From NCBI GenBank assembly GCA_030737875.1, contig CM060912.1, positions 131,511,993-131,575,992 on the forward strand: DNA of 64,000 nucleotides, read 5' to 3'. The number at the start of each line of letters is the position of its first letter. Positions within the stretch are counted from its first letter, which is position 1. This DNA comes from Allium sativum (taxonomy: Eukaryota > Streptophyta > Magnoliopsida > Asparagales > Amaryllidaceae). Made by a program: the position numbers and the translations under genes. Below the pieces are notes generated by a model. The model had not been told where the DNA came from and made no database searches. It saw nothing but the letters and a program-made list of their open reading frames with translations. This document shows positions 46,696-57,170 of the stretch, piece after piece.

Positions 46696-47639
46696 ATTCT
46701 GACATCCAAGCTTTGGTTACAAAGCTTTGGGTATGACTCATTAAAATGAGATGAAAAGACTCATCAGAGGTAGGATTAGTAACATCCTATAAATGAAAAC
46801 TCATTAGAAATGTGGTTAGTAATACCCTAGAGTGAGTTGAGAGCGCCATATAAGGGTGAATGTATTTTTGATTTCCACAATTCAAATGATTTTGGTTTTG
46901 GAAATGTATTTTGAGTATAAAAACGTACATGTTTTGATAACATGAAAGATATGTTTGAAAAGATAATCAACCATTGATTGTTGGATGTAATATGTGAAAA
47001 TTAGTTAAAAGTAGTTTAAGAAAAATACATGTATACTTAAGAAGGAAGTAAAGAATTGTTAAGTTGTGAATATGGAACTTGAATTCCAAAAAAATCGACT
47101 TGTTTCCAGGAATGAAAAATAAATTTAAATATGTTTAAGTTGCAGATGAAATGTTTGGAATAGAATAAAGAATGGAAAAACGTAGGAATAACTACGTGAG
47201 TTTATGTGGATCATTTCCTCAAATTAATTCTATTTGACGCAAAACTCTGAAGTGTTTCACAACAATTTGGAAAAGGATTAAACGCTCGATATTTGAAGAC
47301 GAACATGAATAAGGGTTTGTGGTTACTTGGTTGAGTTTTCTATCATAGTTGTAATCTATGCAAGGAAAGCTAAAGTTTTCTGATCAAGGGCCTGATCAGC
47401 GTCCGTACTAAGGAATCGAGGGATCAATACTTGTTCGAAGATCATTTGTGTATTTGTATGAGAAACAAAACAGGTATTCCCTATCAATGATCTGTGTACA
47501 CTTTTGGAGTTAAGTTTTGGAATAAAATAGGAAAAAGTACAGCCCAAGTTAGCTAGTATAATGGCTTTGTTCGTTAAGTAAATGACCTTCAGTTCCGCCT
47601 TTAATTTTGAGGACGAAATCTTTTTTAAGTGGAGGAGAA
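46696..47639 (+). mobile_element. Short interior between two family-2 LTRs (element F)
   Basis: It starts TCTGACATCCAAGCTTTGG, a decayed version of the usual TCTGGTATCAGAGCTTTGG primer-binding site, and ends with GGACGAAATC, then AAGTGGAGGAGAA, a normal polypurine tract, directly before TGTAACGACCCG. Only 944 bases long, it holds no gag or pol block. It is either a deletion product or a small non-autonomous interior. Confidence 0.7.
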
Positions 47640-48042
47640 TGTAACGACCCGTATTTTTAATCACTTTAAAATATAGTTTAAAGAACATTTAAAAGGATTT
47701 TTAAATTGATAAGTCTGGTTGAATGTCAATTTTTGGTAAATAATGAATCTGGACTTGAAAAATTATGGAAAATGAATTTTAGCTTGGTTTTATATCTTAC
47801 TAAATTTGAAATGAGGTTAATGAACATTAAAAGTAATATATTGAAATTCGATATTGTAATATATTTTTAAATAGCCTAAAAATAGACATTTTGAAAAAGA
47901 TCTCGAATTTCGATGAAACCAGTTCCTTTGGATCTGTAATGTTAAAATATGATAAGGTTCCAAATTTCATATCAATTGGAGTTATTATGTAAGCGTGCAT
48001 AATATAAATGCATGTCGAAAAATCTATTGAAATTTAATAAAA

Positions 48043-48919
48043 AGTAAGTTTGTCTCGAGTCCCTAATACGTTTCAATATACACGTCACATCCCAGTCTTA
48101 AATTTTTATAAATTAGGTCCCTATTTTTCGAAAAATCGTCAAAAAGAAATAAAATCACGTAAATTCATAATTAAATACAACAACTAATAATCATCAAATT
48201 CAGACATTAATACTACCAAAAAATGCATGAAAAACAAAAAACAGCGAATCTCCGATATATTGCATCATGTAATGCAGTTATTTGCAATTGTTGCATACAT
48301 TTAAGCAACAATTGCATTTATGCATCAAAATGTAGTATACCTGCTGAAATGTATGTAGTAATACTGCAATAATTGCATCGTTTGATGCAATAATTCAATC
48401 CTCGCCTGTTTTTTCAACCGTACACCATTTTTAAGCATTGTTGCTTAAATTTCAACATTTATAAGCAATAAATGCATACATCTTAGAACATATTCATAAG
48501 CCTTCATCCGTTTTAGCATTGTTGCAAACATTTCTGTAGTTATATAGTATAACTGCATACATTTCAACAATAATTCGTAAGCCTTGTAAAGTAGTTTGAG
48601 TTTACTTGCATACATATCAGCTGAAATATATAATAATTGCATACATGTATGCAATAATTCGTCCAGATTTTTCAATATAGACACTGGATGAGTTGTTGCA
48701 TACATGTACGCAATTATTGAGTATTATTGCATACTTGGTCGAATTTTTTCAATGTTTTTTCAGCATGCTTCTATGTATAATTGCATTTTTTTGTACATAG
48801 CAGCGCATTTTTTTTAAAGAACACGTAAGTGCCCAAAATAGGGACCTGTTTTGACCATAAATTTAGAGGAGGATGTCATCTGTATTTCCAAACTTTTTAG
48901 GGATGTATGGCTTATTTTC
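48043..48919. mobile_element. Non-autonomous Mutator-like DNA element with long inverted ends
   Basis: An 877-base insertion that is absent from the partner LTR (the empty site is near 41390). It is flanked by AATTTAATAAAA (48031-48042) and AATTTAGTAAAA (48920-48931), a 9-12 base duplication with one change. The ends are imperfect inverted repeats of about 88 bases: both sides share TCCCTAA..A.GTTT, ACATCC, AAATTT and AGGTCCCTATTTT in order. It has no transposase. The middle (48255-48790) is packed with TTGCAT/ATGCAA words. Long inverted ends and a 9-12 bp duplication point to the Mutator superfamily. Confidence 0.65.
48255..48790. repeat. TTGCAT/ATGCAA-rich core of the Mutator-like element
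   Basis: A dozen or more copies of ATTGCAT, TTGCATACAT or the reverse complement ATGCAATAATT in both orientations, often paired as palindromes such as ATTGCATACATGTATGCAAT. Spacing is irregular (about 25-60 bases), so it is not a simple tandem array. Confidence 0.6.
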
Positions 48920-49249
48920 AATTTAGTAAAAGCATTGAAAAAGGCTAGTTTTCAAATGGTCCCTGAATTCAACGAGACCAGTTTAATTAGATCTGCATCA
49001 TTGTAACATGATAGGATTTCAAATTTCGTATCAATTGGACTTACGATTTGATTGTTCGAGTTGAAAACTCTTAACGATCGTTTAATTTTATAAACCATAA
49101 AGTTAAGAAGCTTCCTTAAGAAGACAAAACAACAAACCCATTTTCCCTCACTTTTGAGTTGTCCATTTCTTCTCTTTCTACCTTCCTTGCCTTACACCTC
49201 ATTTTTTTACTCTTATGTTTTGTTATTTACAAAAATGCCATCACCTATT

Positions 49250-49256
49250 TATAAAA
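49250..49256 (+). promoter_or_regulatory. TATA box of LTR F
   Basis: TATAAAA in the same setting as 41721, followed by CCTTCCTCCTCCTTCTTC-type pyrimidine repeats. Confidence 0.55.
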
Positions 49257-50881
49257 CAAACCTTCCTCCTCCTTCTTCTTCTTCCCTTCTTCATTTCTTT
49301 TCCTCCTCTTCTTCTTTTCTTCTTCCCTCCTCCATTAATAGCCTCCTTCCCCCTTAACTCTTGGCCTAAACTCATTCTCCTCTCCTCCTTCACTCCAACA
49401 ACCTCCAAACCTTTTAAAATATTCTTCTCTACCTACCTAAACCCCATACACACCTCCCTTTCTCTAAAAACCTCCAACTCATGCCCCCCCCCCCACCATA
49501 GTTGAGCAAAAAAGCACCCAAAACACCACTATTCAACCACTCCATTTCCTTCCCATTACACTGATCTAAGCTTTAAACCACTAAAGATCCGATCTTTATA
49601 CGAAAAATCTCACCTTTACTACTTTAAAAGCCTTAGAACCCTAAAGCCAAGCTCCATAATCACCCCACCACCTTGTACTACTACCCACCACTCTCAAAAG
49701 GTCAAGGCGTGGAGCCACAAGGCTAGGCCGAACCACCTTATCCAAAGATCTAATCTTTGTTTCAAAAATCCTACCTTTACCACTTATAACTATAAAGATT
49801 CCACCTTTTCTACTTCTAAGTGCCGAATAATATATGTATATGTATATGTATGCCGTAGTTTGAAGTGTGTTGGGTTGAAAAGTCATTATTTTGGTTGTTG
49901 AGTTGAAACTGGAGTGGTAGCGAAGCTACAAAAACCCTACACTAAAGAATGGTGGATTGGATAGCTATGGTGAGAACTCTTTATTCGCATTTGGATAACT
50001 AACTTAAATCGGTTACTTATGTTTGATATTGATATTCAGAAGTTGTTTATGATGTTAATAGCTTGCTAATAATGTTTTTGGTGGCTAATGATGGTTATGT
50101 TTTTTTACTAATGTTGATAAAGGTTATGGCTTTATGTAGCATAATTTAATGAATTCAAAACCTTAAAAAGGTTTGTTAATCAACGTTGATAATGTGGTTT
50201 CTTAAAGTTGCATTCGTTAATGATAAGTAATTATGAATTAAAGTGGACAAGTGTTTAAGTTAGCAAGTTAACAACATGATAACATGGAAGTTAGAATGGT
50301 TAGTTGGCTAAAGATATGATTTTGGAAAAATTAGTAGGAAATTTTGGCTTATACTTGAAATACACCATGATTTCAAGTGATTGGAAAATTTGATCATGTG
50401 TTAAATGTTATTTGTATGCAATTGGGTTATGAAATGATTAATATGAATTGGATTGGCAATCGCAATTGGAGTGTGAAGTGTGTAAATGTGAATTTGTTTT
50501 TCTGATTGTGGCAATAAAGTGTTAACTTGGTTTAATATCTTAATTAACGATGTTTTAATTAGGTATTAAGTGTTAATGACCTTAACACTTATGTAAATGA
50601 TGCCACTATGTGGTAATTGGATGTTAAAATTTATTAAGGATTGTTACTGGATGTTAATGACGTGTGAAAACCATATAAATTGAATTATATAGGGATTAAT
50701 TGAGTTTTATTCCAATTCGGAATTTAATCTAATATTTTATTATTAAAATATTAGTGAAAAAGTAAAAAAAATTAATTTTAATTTCGAAATGTTTTGCAAA
50801 GATAGTTTAAGTAATTATGAATAGTTCTCGTAAGAATAAGAATTTTATTTGGACATGTTTTCAAGTAATAAAGGCATGTTT

Positions 50882-52633
50882 ACAAAAATCCTATCTCTTG
50901 TCTGGACTTCAGACCGATCAGTTTATGTAACTTCTCTAACAAGGTCATATCTAAGGTCTTAACCTTGAGGTTAGCACCATTTCTTGAGCGCCTTATTTCT
51001 TCTTTGTAGGTTGGGTTTGTGAAAGGACATTCGATCACTGATAACATTCTTCTATCCCAGGTGCAGATCTCTCAGTTACATAAGAAGGTTTGTGGCTCTA
51101 ATGTGGTCTAAAGCTTGATATAGCAAAAGCTTATGATCGCATGTCGTGGTTCTTTACCATCAATGTTCTTATGGCTTTTGGGTTTCCTAAACCCTTTATC
51201 GATGTGGTCTGGAGGTTCATCTCCAACTGCTGGTTTTCCGTTCTCATCAATGGTTCTGCCTCAGGATATTTCAGATCCGGGAGAGGTCTTCGGCAGGGAG
51301 ACCCCTTGTCCCCCTCCCTGTTCATTATTACTGCCGAGGCATTCGTTCGAGGGCTTCACTCTATAAAAATAGCTGGGAAAATTCATAGGTTCGGCATTCC
51401 TAGGGGTTGCCCGCTTATCTCTTCCTTGTCTTTTGCAGATGACATCATCATCTTCACGAATGGCTCTCGTCGTTCTATCCGCTCCCTTCTTGCTTTTATT
51501 GAGTAGCTCAGGGAAACTCATAAACTCTACTAAAAGCTGCTTCTTGGCCTTAAAAGATTCTTCTGCGATTAGGTCCTCTTGGATTGAGTCCACTTCTAGC
51601 TTTAATGTGGTCACCCTCCCTCTTCCTTATCTGGGAGTTGTTCTTTACCGTGGTAGGAAGCTCAGCGCCATCTTCGATCCCCTAACTGACAAAGTCAAGG
51701 GCAGGATTATTCGATGGAATGCTTCCCTCATTTCCCAGGCTGGAAAACTTGTCCTCATTAAGTCTATCCTGGATTTGCTGGGATCCCATATCTTTGCTGC
51801 TATGACTCCCATGGCCTCTTTCTTTTGCTCTATTGGTCCTTGGTTTTCGCATTCTTCTGGGGTAGCAAGGACAGTTCTACGCACCATCACTGGATTTCTT
51901 GGAACACTTTTTGTCATCCCAAATGTGAGGGGGCCTTGGTCTTTGTAACCCTAAGGACATTTGTTTTGCTTTTTCTTGTAAGCTATGGGCATGGTTTGGA
52001 GCGAACAACTCCATTTGGGCGTCATTCCTCCATGCCAAGTATCGTACGCTTGCTTATGCGGATTACATAGGTATCCCGTCCTACGCTAGTGAGACGTGGA
52101 AACAGATGCAATCCGTAAAAGTCTTAACGAATGCTCATGGGGGTAGAATCATTTGGGACGACAACCCCTTCTCGCTTAAGGCGGCATAGAATTCGATTAG
52201 GACTCCTAATCCACGTCTCCCTATTTTCATTTCTTTTTGGAATGTCTGTATTCTTCCGAAGGTTTCTCTTTGAATGAAGGTTTGCCGATAGACGAGAATC
52301 TTCAGTGTATTTGTATCCCTCTTGTGTCCAGATGCAGGAGATGCAGATCTTGATGTTCCGAATCTACTTCTCATCTTCTTATAGCGGGTTTTGTGCCTGG
52401 GCTGTCTGGAATTACTTCGGGAATCTTATGGGACGCTGAAGTAATGCCAACTCGATAGGAGACTTGCTAAGACTCTATCGCTCCGGCATCTCAAGTAAAA
52501 CTTTAGGTCTATTCTCTTACGCCTGATTCCTTTTCTTATTTACTGGCACATAAAGTGTTCTAGGAATAAGGCTATTTTTGACGATGTGCCAATGGACCCT
52601 CCTACCATTATCCAAAAAGTTAGGAACTATGTG
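50882..52633 (+). mobile_element. 5'-truncated L1-type LINE, cut by array G
   Basis: Non-LTR retrotransposon sequence begins abruptly inside the reverse transcriptase domain at 50882, as expected for 5' truncation during target-primed reverse transcription, or for later loss. It runs to 52633, where LTR G starts. Its 3' end, including any poly(A) tail and duplication, must lie beyond the right end of array G. Confidence 0.85.
50890..52633 (+). pseudogene. LINE reverse transcriptase ORF remnant
   Basis: The LINE polymerase copies element RNA at the nicked target. Domains in order: LDFRPISLCNFSNKVISKVL (from 50905), GFVKGHSITDNILLSQ, then after a frameshift LDIAKAYDRMSWFF (51112 on), NGSASGYFRSGRGLRQGDPL and the catalytic SFADDIII (near 51440). 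After another shift come the thumb blocks LPLPYLGVVLYRGRKL and NASLISQAGKLVLIKSIL (to about 51800). A third shift gives WISWNTFCHPKCEGAL. A zinc-knuckle-like CRRC..ESTSHLL..CAWAVWNYF lies near 52330-52425, and IYWHIKCSRNKAIFDDV near 52540-52585. Stops and at least three shifts make it dead. Confidence 0.88.
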
Positions 52634-52880
52634 TGTTACACCCTGTATTTTTCGGGAAATACATTGAGTAACAAATCAGAGAATAATTTAATTGTAACAA
52701 AATAATTAAGGGAAAGCGGTTATGCCATTGCGTTTCATCTCGAAATTTTGCTTGGAATAGAGTCCAAGTTTGCGTAAATAGGACTCCGTATGAAGAAGAT
52801 ATGGCCTTCGGAAGTTTCAATAAAAACCAGCCTAAAATTCAAAAATTCAGATTTTGAAATTCAAAACAGATACCCGGGCT

Positions 52881-52900
52881 GGGCGGGAAAATTCCCGCCC
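52881..52900. promoter_or_regulatory. E2F-like inverted site in LTR G, first copy
   Basis: GGGCGGGAAAATTCCCGCCC, a perfect 20-base palindrome. GGGCGGGAAA matches the E2F consensus (TTTCCCGCCC on the other strand). It lies 170 bases upstream of the TATA box, next to AGGTCGACC repeats. Confidence 0.55.
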
Positions 52901-53050
52901 AGGACCCAGGTCGACCTGGGGGTCTACCTGGGTAAACAGGTCGACACTAGGGTCGACCTTAGGTTCGACCTCCCCCTTTTTCCGTATCTGGAGACAGATC
53001 CATTTTTCTGCACCTGGACGCCTTTCTAACCAGATTCATGAGCTCTAACC

Positions 53051-53058
53051 TATTTAAA
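53051..53058 (+). promoter_or_regulatory. TATA box of LTR G, first copy
   Basis: TATTTAAA in CTAACCTATTTAAACACCCC, at the same distance after the E2F-like site as in C. Identical at 59513-59520. Transcription is expected near 53082. Confidence 0.55.
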
Positions 53059-53429
53059 CACCCCCAAACCTAGCTTTCTCTCCACACAATTTCATTATGC
53101 CTATACTTTGCCTCTATTCTAATTAAAATAAGAATGGCGTCGCTACTCTGCTGAAATCTAAGCTAGAACTAGTGCATCTTCTTCCAATCTGAATAGAATT
53201 AAAAGAACGACTAATCTACATCAAAGGAAAGCTATTCAGCTTCAGAAAACAGATTTTAGAAAAACAAGACATGTCTATATTTTTTAAGTACGGTTATATT
53301 TCCGATTTAAACGTTAATTGGAAGTCATGGCTTGTAAGAAACTGATATTAGAACGGTGCCTATTAGTTTATCTATGTGGATTCATGTTTATTCATGCGAT
53401 TTTCCTATGTTATATTCTTATGACGAAAC

Positions 53430-53580
53430 TATTACCTATGACTATGACTATAACTATGACTATGAGACCTTTGCCTAAGACTACGACCATGAAACTGTTG
53501 CCTACGAAATTGTTGTCTATGACTATGATTCGTGACTATGAGACTGCTGCCCACGACTATGATTCATAACTATGAGACTA
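53430..53580 (+). repeat. ACTATG/CCTATGAC degenerate repeat
   Basis: Six- and twelve-base units built on CTATGA and GACTATGA, also present at 59890-60045 with a slightly different unit number. A short frame runs through it in both copies but ends by chance. Confidence 0.75.
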
Positions 53581-54659
53581 TTGCCTATGACATTGATTGA
53601 GAAATTACTGTGATTAGTCGCCTATGACTATTGTGTTTAATTTCCTGTAACTATTGTAGTCAGTTGCTTATGCCTATTCCCATTGTTACAATTAACCAAT
53701 CATGTCGTTCCTTGAACTGGCATTATGTTGGACAAAATCACCTATGCCTATTCCCTTGATTATGTTGGATCTCATATTTAGTGTGTAACTGGGCTAGTTT
53801 ATTCCTGTTCACTATTATGTACATCGAACTAGTTGGAGCCATTATTTTTGCATGCCTATTCTTTTAAATCAATTCTTGTGCTTATCCCCTATTCCTTTTG
53901 TTAGTGCCATTTCATGAGTACTTAGAAAACTTGTGAAATCATGTTATACGTACGATTATGATGCGGGGATTGGGTGTAGCTTAATTAAGTTAATTTGGCA
54001 TAATAAATATGTTGGCATAATCTAAACTGGCTATAATAGTGAATGATTTACATGCATATTAGACTTGGGCATAAATTGATAAATTTTAATTGGCCGCAAA
54101 GTATGTAATTGGCATGTAAACCAAGTTTCAGACATAAACGGTAAACTAGAATATTAAATCTAGTTTTGACATGAACTGTAAATTGGAATATTAATCTAGA
54201 TTGGGCATGAATTGAAAAGGGGGAATATTAAATCTAATTGATATTAACTGCAAGTTGGGCTAATTGATAGGTAAATCAAGTTTTGGGTATAGAATATAAG
54301 TATGTTAATTGACATGACAAATGAATATGATCTAGACTAAATTGATTTATTGAAAATTTACATAAATAGTAAATATGTAAATTAGAGAAGAGAAAAATGC
54401 CTAACCCGAGGTTAGATTGAGTTGAGGTGTAAAACTGCCCGGAACCGCTTGGAACATCCAGTAACCACAACAATGCATGTCTAATGTGAGAGGCTAATGC
54501 ATCAAGCCCAAAAAGACCCGAGGTTAGACTGAGTTATGGTGTAAAACTGCCCGAAACCGACCGGCATACCCAGTAACCACAACAATACCTATCTAATGTG
54601 AGTGGTTGGTGCTTTAATTAATTAATTAAAGCTCATGAACAATCAAGCTAGAAATGGTG

Positions 54660-55210
54660 AGGTAAAGTAATTAAGGAAACACTTAACCAACTTAACATGT
54701 TAACAAGACAAGATGGGTGGGGTTAAGTAATTGAGAAAACACTTGGCCAATTGATCATGTTAACTAGACAAGATTTATAAGAATTAAGTTAATTTGGACA
54801 CTTAACCAACTTAACATGTTAACAAGACAAGATTTGTGGGGTTAAGTAATTGAGAAAACACTTAACCATTATATATAACATGTAAACTAGACAAGTGGGT
54901 AAGGTTAAGTAAATGTTTAACCGTTATAACATGCTAACTAGATTAGATGGTGGGGTTAAGTAAACTTAGAACACTTAGCCGTTATAGCATGATAAATAAA
55001 CAGGGTTAAGTTAATGAGAGACACTTAACCAGTATAACCTGACAAACGAGTAAGGTTAAGGAACACTTGACCAATTTGACATGATGTAGGGGTGGGTTAA
55101 GTCAACATGAACCGCTAGATAACACTTAACCAATTTGACATGATATATGGGTAGGATAAGTCAACATAAACTGCTGGATAACACTTAACCAATCCAACAT
55201 GACGAGGAAG
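54660..55210 (+). repeat. CACTTAACC...GGTTAAGT hairpin array (first LTR of G)
   Basis: About ten units of 41-60 bases. Each opens with CACTTAACC (or CACTTGACC/CACTTAGCC), then an ACATG word, then GGTTAAGT. The first and last motifs are reverse complements, so each unit can pair with itself in RNA. The same array, in opposite orientation, is in C. Confidence 0.75.
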
Positions 55211-55335
55211 AGAACTAAGTAGTAAATCTTAGTTAAGAGGACTAAGTTGTAAACCTTAGTTAAGAAAAAGAATGATTCAAGAAACTAAGTAGTAAACCTT
55301 AGTTAAGAGAACTAAGTAGTAAACCTTAGTCAAGA
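55210..55335 (+). repeat. ACTAAGTAGTAAACCTTAGT repeat
   Basis: Four to five copies of a 24-30 base unit ACTAAGTAGTAAACCTTAGT followed by TAAGAG or CAAGAA. ACTAAG and CTTAGT are again inverted. Equivalent at 61670-61797. Confidence 0.75.
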
Positions 55336-55449
55336 AACCCAAGTAGGATACGAGGAGGAGTGAATGTCCATCTGATCATGAAGAAGGCTCCAACGAACTA
55401 GGTTATAAAGCACGTGGCTTCGAGGGGACGTGAGGGTACTCTTGGTATC

Positions 55450-55490
55450 CCTCTGTGAGGCTGCAGATGATCCTCCTGGGCTCACAGAGG
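55450..55490 (+). other. Hairpin in the conserved leader block
   Basis: CCTCTGTGAG and CTCACAGAGG form a perfect 10-bp stem around a 21-base loop holding CTGCAGATGATCC. It recurs in the second copy (about 61910-61950). In C the stem has one mismatch at 19255-19295 (CCTCTGTGAG against CACACAGAGG) and two in 13549-13589, while the loop is nearly unchanged. Confidence 0.5.
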
Positions 55491-56455
55491 TTGTTAAGGT
55501 TACGTAAGGAGAGCCAAGGGTATGCCTTGGTTGAAACAATAAGGCAACCTAAAGACTAGGATGGACCAGCGTGATTCGGCGAGACCGGTTTTTCCTTGTG
55601 ATAGCAACTCTTCGTCTACCTACCATCTTGAGTCAGTCGAGATACGTGAAGCGGAAAGGCGGAGAACTCCAACAGACCATATAATTGCTATCTAGTTATG
55701 GATGAGGTTGGCCCATAGGTTTGTGGGGCATAGATGCGTACAGTTCTCATTCTTGATTTTCTTGGGTGCCTTTCATTTGTTAGTTGAGGGAGGGGTCTAG
55801 TGGGACCATAGCCACTGTTAAAGCAGACCTTAGCATCTGCAATCGGTAGATATCTGAAAGCTCCCGACCGAGTTCGATGTTTCTTGATTAGCCCTGCCAT
55901 GGGACTTGGGTCGTACATATAGAGGACATGTGCATCTAGACATTGATAACAATTCACGACACATACGTGGGGAAAGTCTAGGATCATATACCGCTCTGGG
56001 TAGCGTGTTCTAGACTAGGGGGCATCGTTCGATTGGTAGCATAATCCCTAGTTGGACCTAGGTCATATAAACCCTAAATCCGAGAAGCGTTCAATAGGTA
56101 GCATAAACCCCAGTGGCCCTGGGTAGCGTAAACCCTGGTTGAATCTAGGAAGCATTCGATAAGTAAACCCTAGTTGGATCTAGGTAACACTCAATGGATA
56201 AGGGACTGTATACACAATAAAAAGGGGATCATTTTATCACGATGATAGTTGAAACAGTCCTTAGTGGGTGCAGAGAAATAGAAGTGGATGCGATAGCCAA
56301 TTCCGTTAATCTTACCTTGTCTTGTTTTAGGATTATCTTATCCTATGATATGGTTCTATGTTCAGTTTGTTCATGTCATAGTCCTTTTCTTGTTTACGTA
56401 CTGAAGTATAACTGGACTTACCATACTTATGTCTGACCTAGTTTGTTTTCGCCTC

Positions 56456-56487
56456 TTTTCTTCCATTCCTCCTCCCCCCGGTGCCAG
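56456..56487 (+). promoter_or_regulatory. Pyrimidine tract ending in AG: possible 3' splice site
   Basis: CTTTTCTTCCATTCCTCC, then CCCCCCGGTGCCAG before GGAGGGAA. The C and D LTRs have a similar tract ending CCCCCCAG at the same place. This fits a splice acceptor in the LTR leader, but a poly-pyrimidine repeat with no splicing role is also possible. Confidence 0.35.
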
Positions 56488-56708
56488 GGAGGGAACAACT
56501 CATCTCATCTTGGAACATTACTCTTTCCGAGCTTGAAGATTCTTTGATGCATTGCTTTGAACTCCATTTTCTACTGCTATGGTTGGTTCATGCTTTATTG
56601 GGGAATATCATTGTCAGTTTATGCTTCTTTATTTTAAGCAAGACAGATGCTTTGTTGTAATAAATATTGGTGTTGTAAAACAATCTTTGTACAAGCTGTG
56701 TTTTAATC

Positions 56709-56714
56709 AATAAA
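56709..56714 (+). terminator. Poly(A) signal of LTR G, first copy
   Basis: AATAAA in ATCAATAAAGGTTATTTATT, 127 bases before the LTR end. Repeated at 63174-63179. With the TATA box at 53051 it implies an R region of about 3.6 kb. Confidence 0.6.
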
Positions 56715-56842
56715 GGTTATTTATTTTCTGTGGCTTTATTTGTCAGTCTTGTGAATTTTTCTGTAACTTGTACCAAAAATGCTCCACCGAAGTTAAGGCA
56801 TTCCCTTTGTGAGTGACCTTAATGGAGGTGGGGTGTTACACA

Positions 56843-56854
56843 TGGTATCAGAGC
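56843..56854 (+). other. Primer-binding site of array G, first interior
   Basis: TGGTATCAGAGC, a perfect initiator tRNA-Met complement, two bases after the LTR end. Confidence 0.92.
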
Positions 56855-57170
56855 TGAAGGTTACCAAATCAGATAAAAAGATTTGAAAATTTATTTTCAA
56901 ATGGTTTTAAAGGAAGCATTTTCAAAAGAAAAGCTTTGTTTTAAAGTCATATTCCCCAAAGCCATATGCACTATCTTTTGATCCTCTATTTGAATCCTTA
57001 TTTCCTTCTTTCCTGTGTCTCTAGGGCTCCTGGCTTTCTGTGAGGTAACCTCATCGCGACATGGTTCTGTAGGCTTGGTAAGACTACGACACTTGCGAAA
57101 GGGAAAATAAGTGCCTAACTTCCATCTGTATCCGTAATTTTCTTGCAAGCTTTGTAGGATTCTCCGTGCG

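Larger units (their letters stand above)
47640..50881 (+). mobile_element. Family-2 LTR (F), truncated by the LINE
   Basis: TGTAACGACCCG at 47640, then colinear with 40992-44340, including GATAAGTCTGGTTGAATG, the TATA box (49250), the CT-rich leader and AATGATGGTTATG. Two differences stand out: a Mutator-like insertion (48043-48919), and an abrupt end at AAGGCATGTTT (50881), where LINE sequence starts. The rest of this LTR is not in the window. Confidence 0.75.
52634..56840 (+). mobile_element. Family-1 LTR, first copy in array G (4.2 kb)
   Basis: TGTTACACCCTG at 52634 to GAGGTGGGGTGTTACA at 56840. The five bases before it are ATGTG; the matching right copy is off the window. It is colinear over its whole length with 59096-63304 with scattered changes. 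Order: short U3 with E2F-like site (52881) and GTCGAC repeats, TATA (53051), ACTATG-rich repeats (53430-53580), the CACTTAACC hairpin array (54660-55210), an ACTAAGTAGTAAACC array (55210-55330), the conserved block (55350-55980), repeated GTAGC..TAAACCC words (56030-56170), a pyrimidine tract (56456-56487) and a poly(A) signal (56709). Confidence 0.9.

Noticed and set aside
51825..52070. Separate gene downstream of the LINE RT
   Set aside because: Its residues WISWNTFCHPKCEGAL are the next conserved block of the LINE ORF in a shifted frame.
53430..53580. CRISPR-like repeat array
   Set aside because: Units are short, degenerate and contiguous without spacers; this is a microsatellite-type repeat in a plant LTR.
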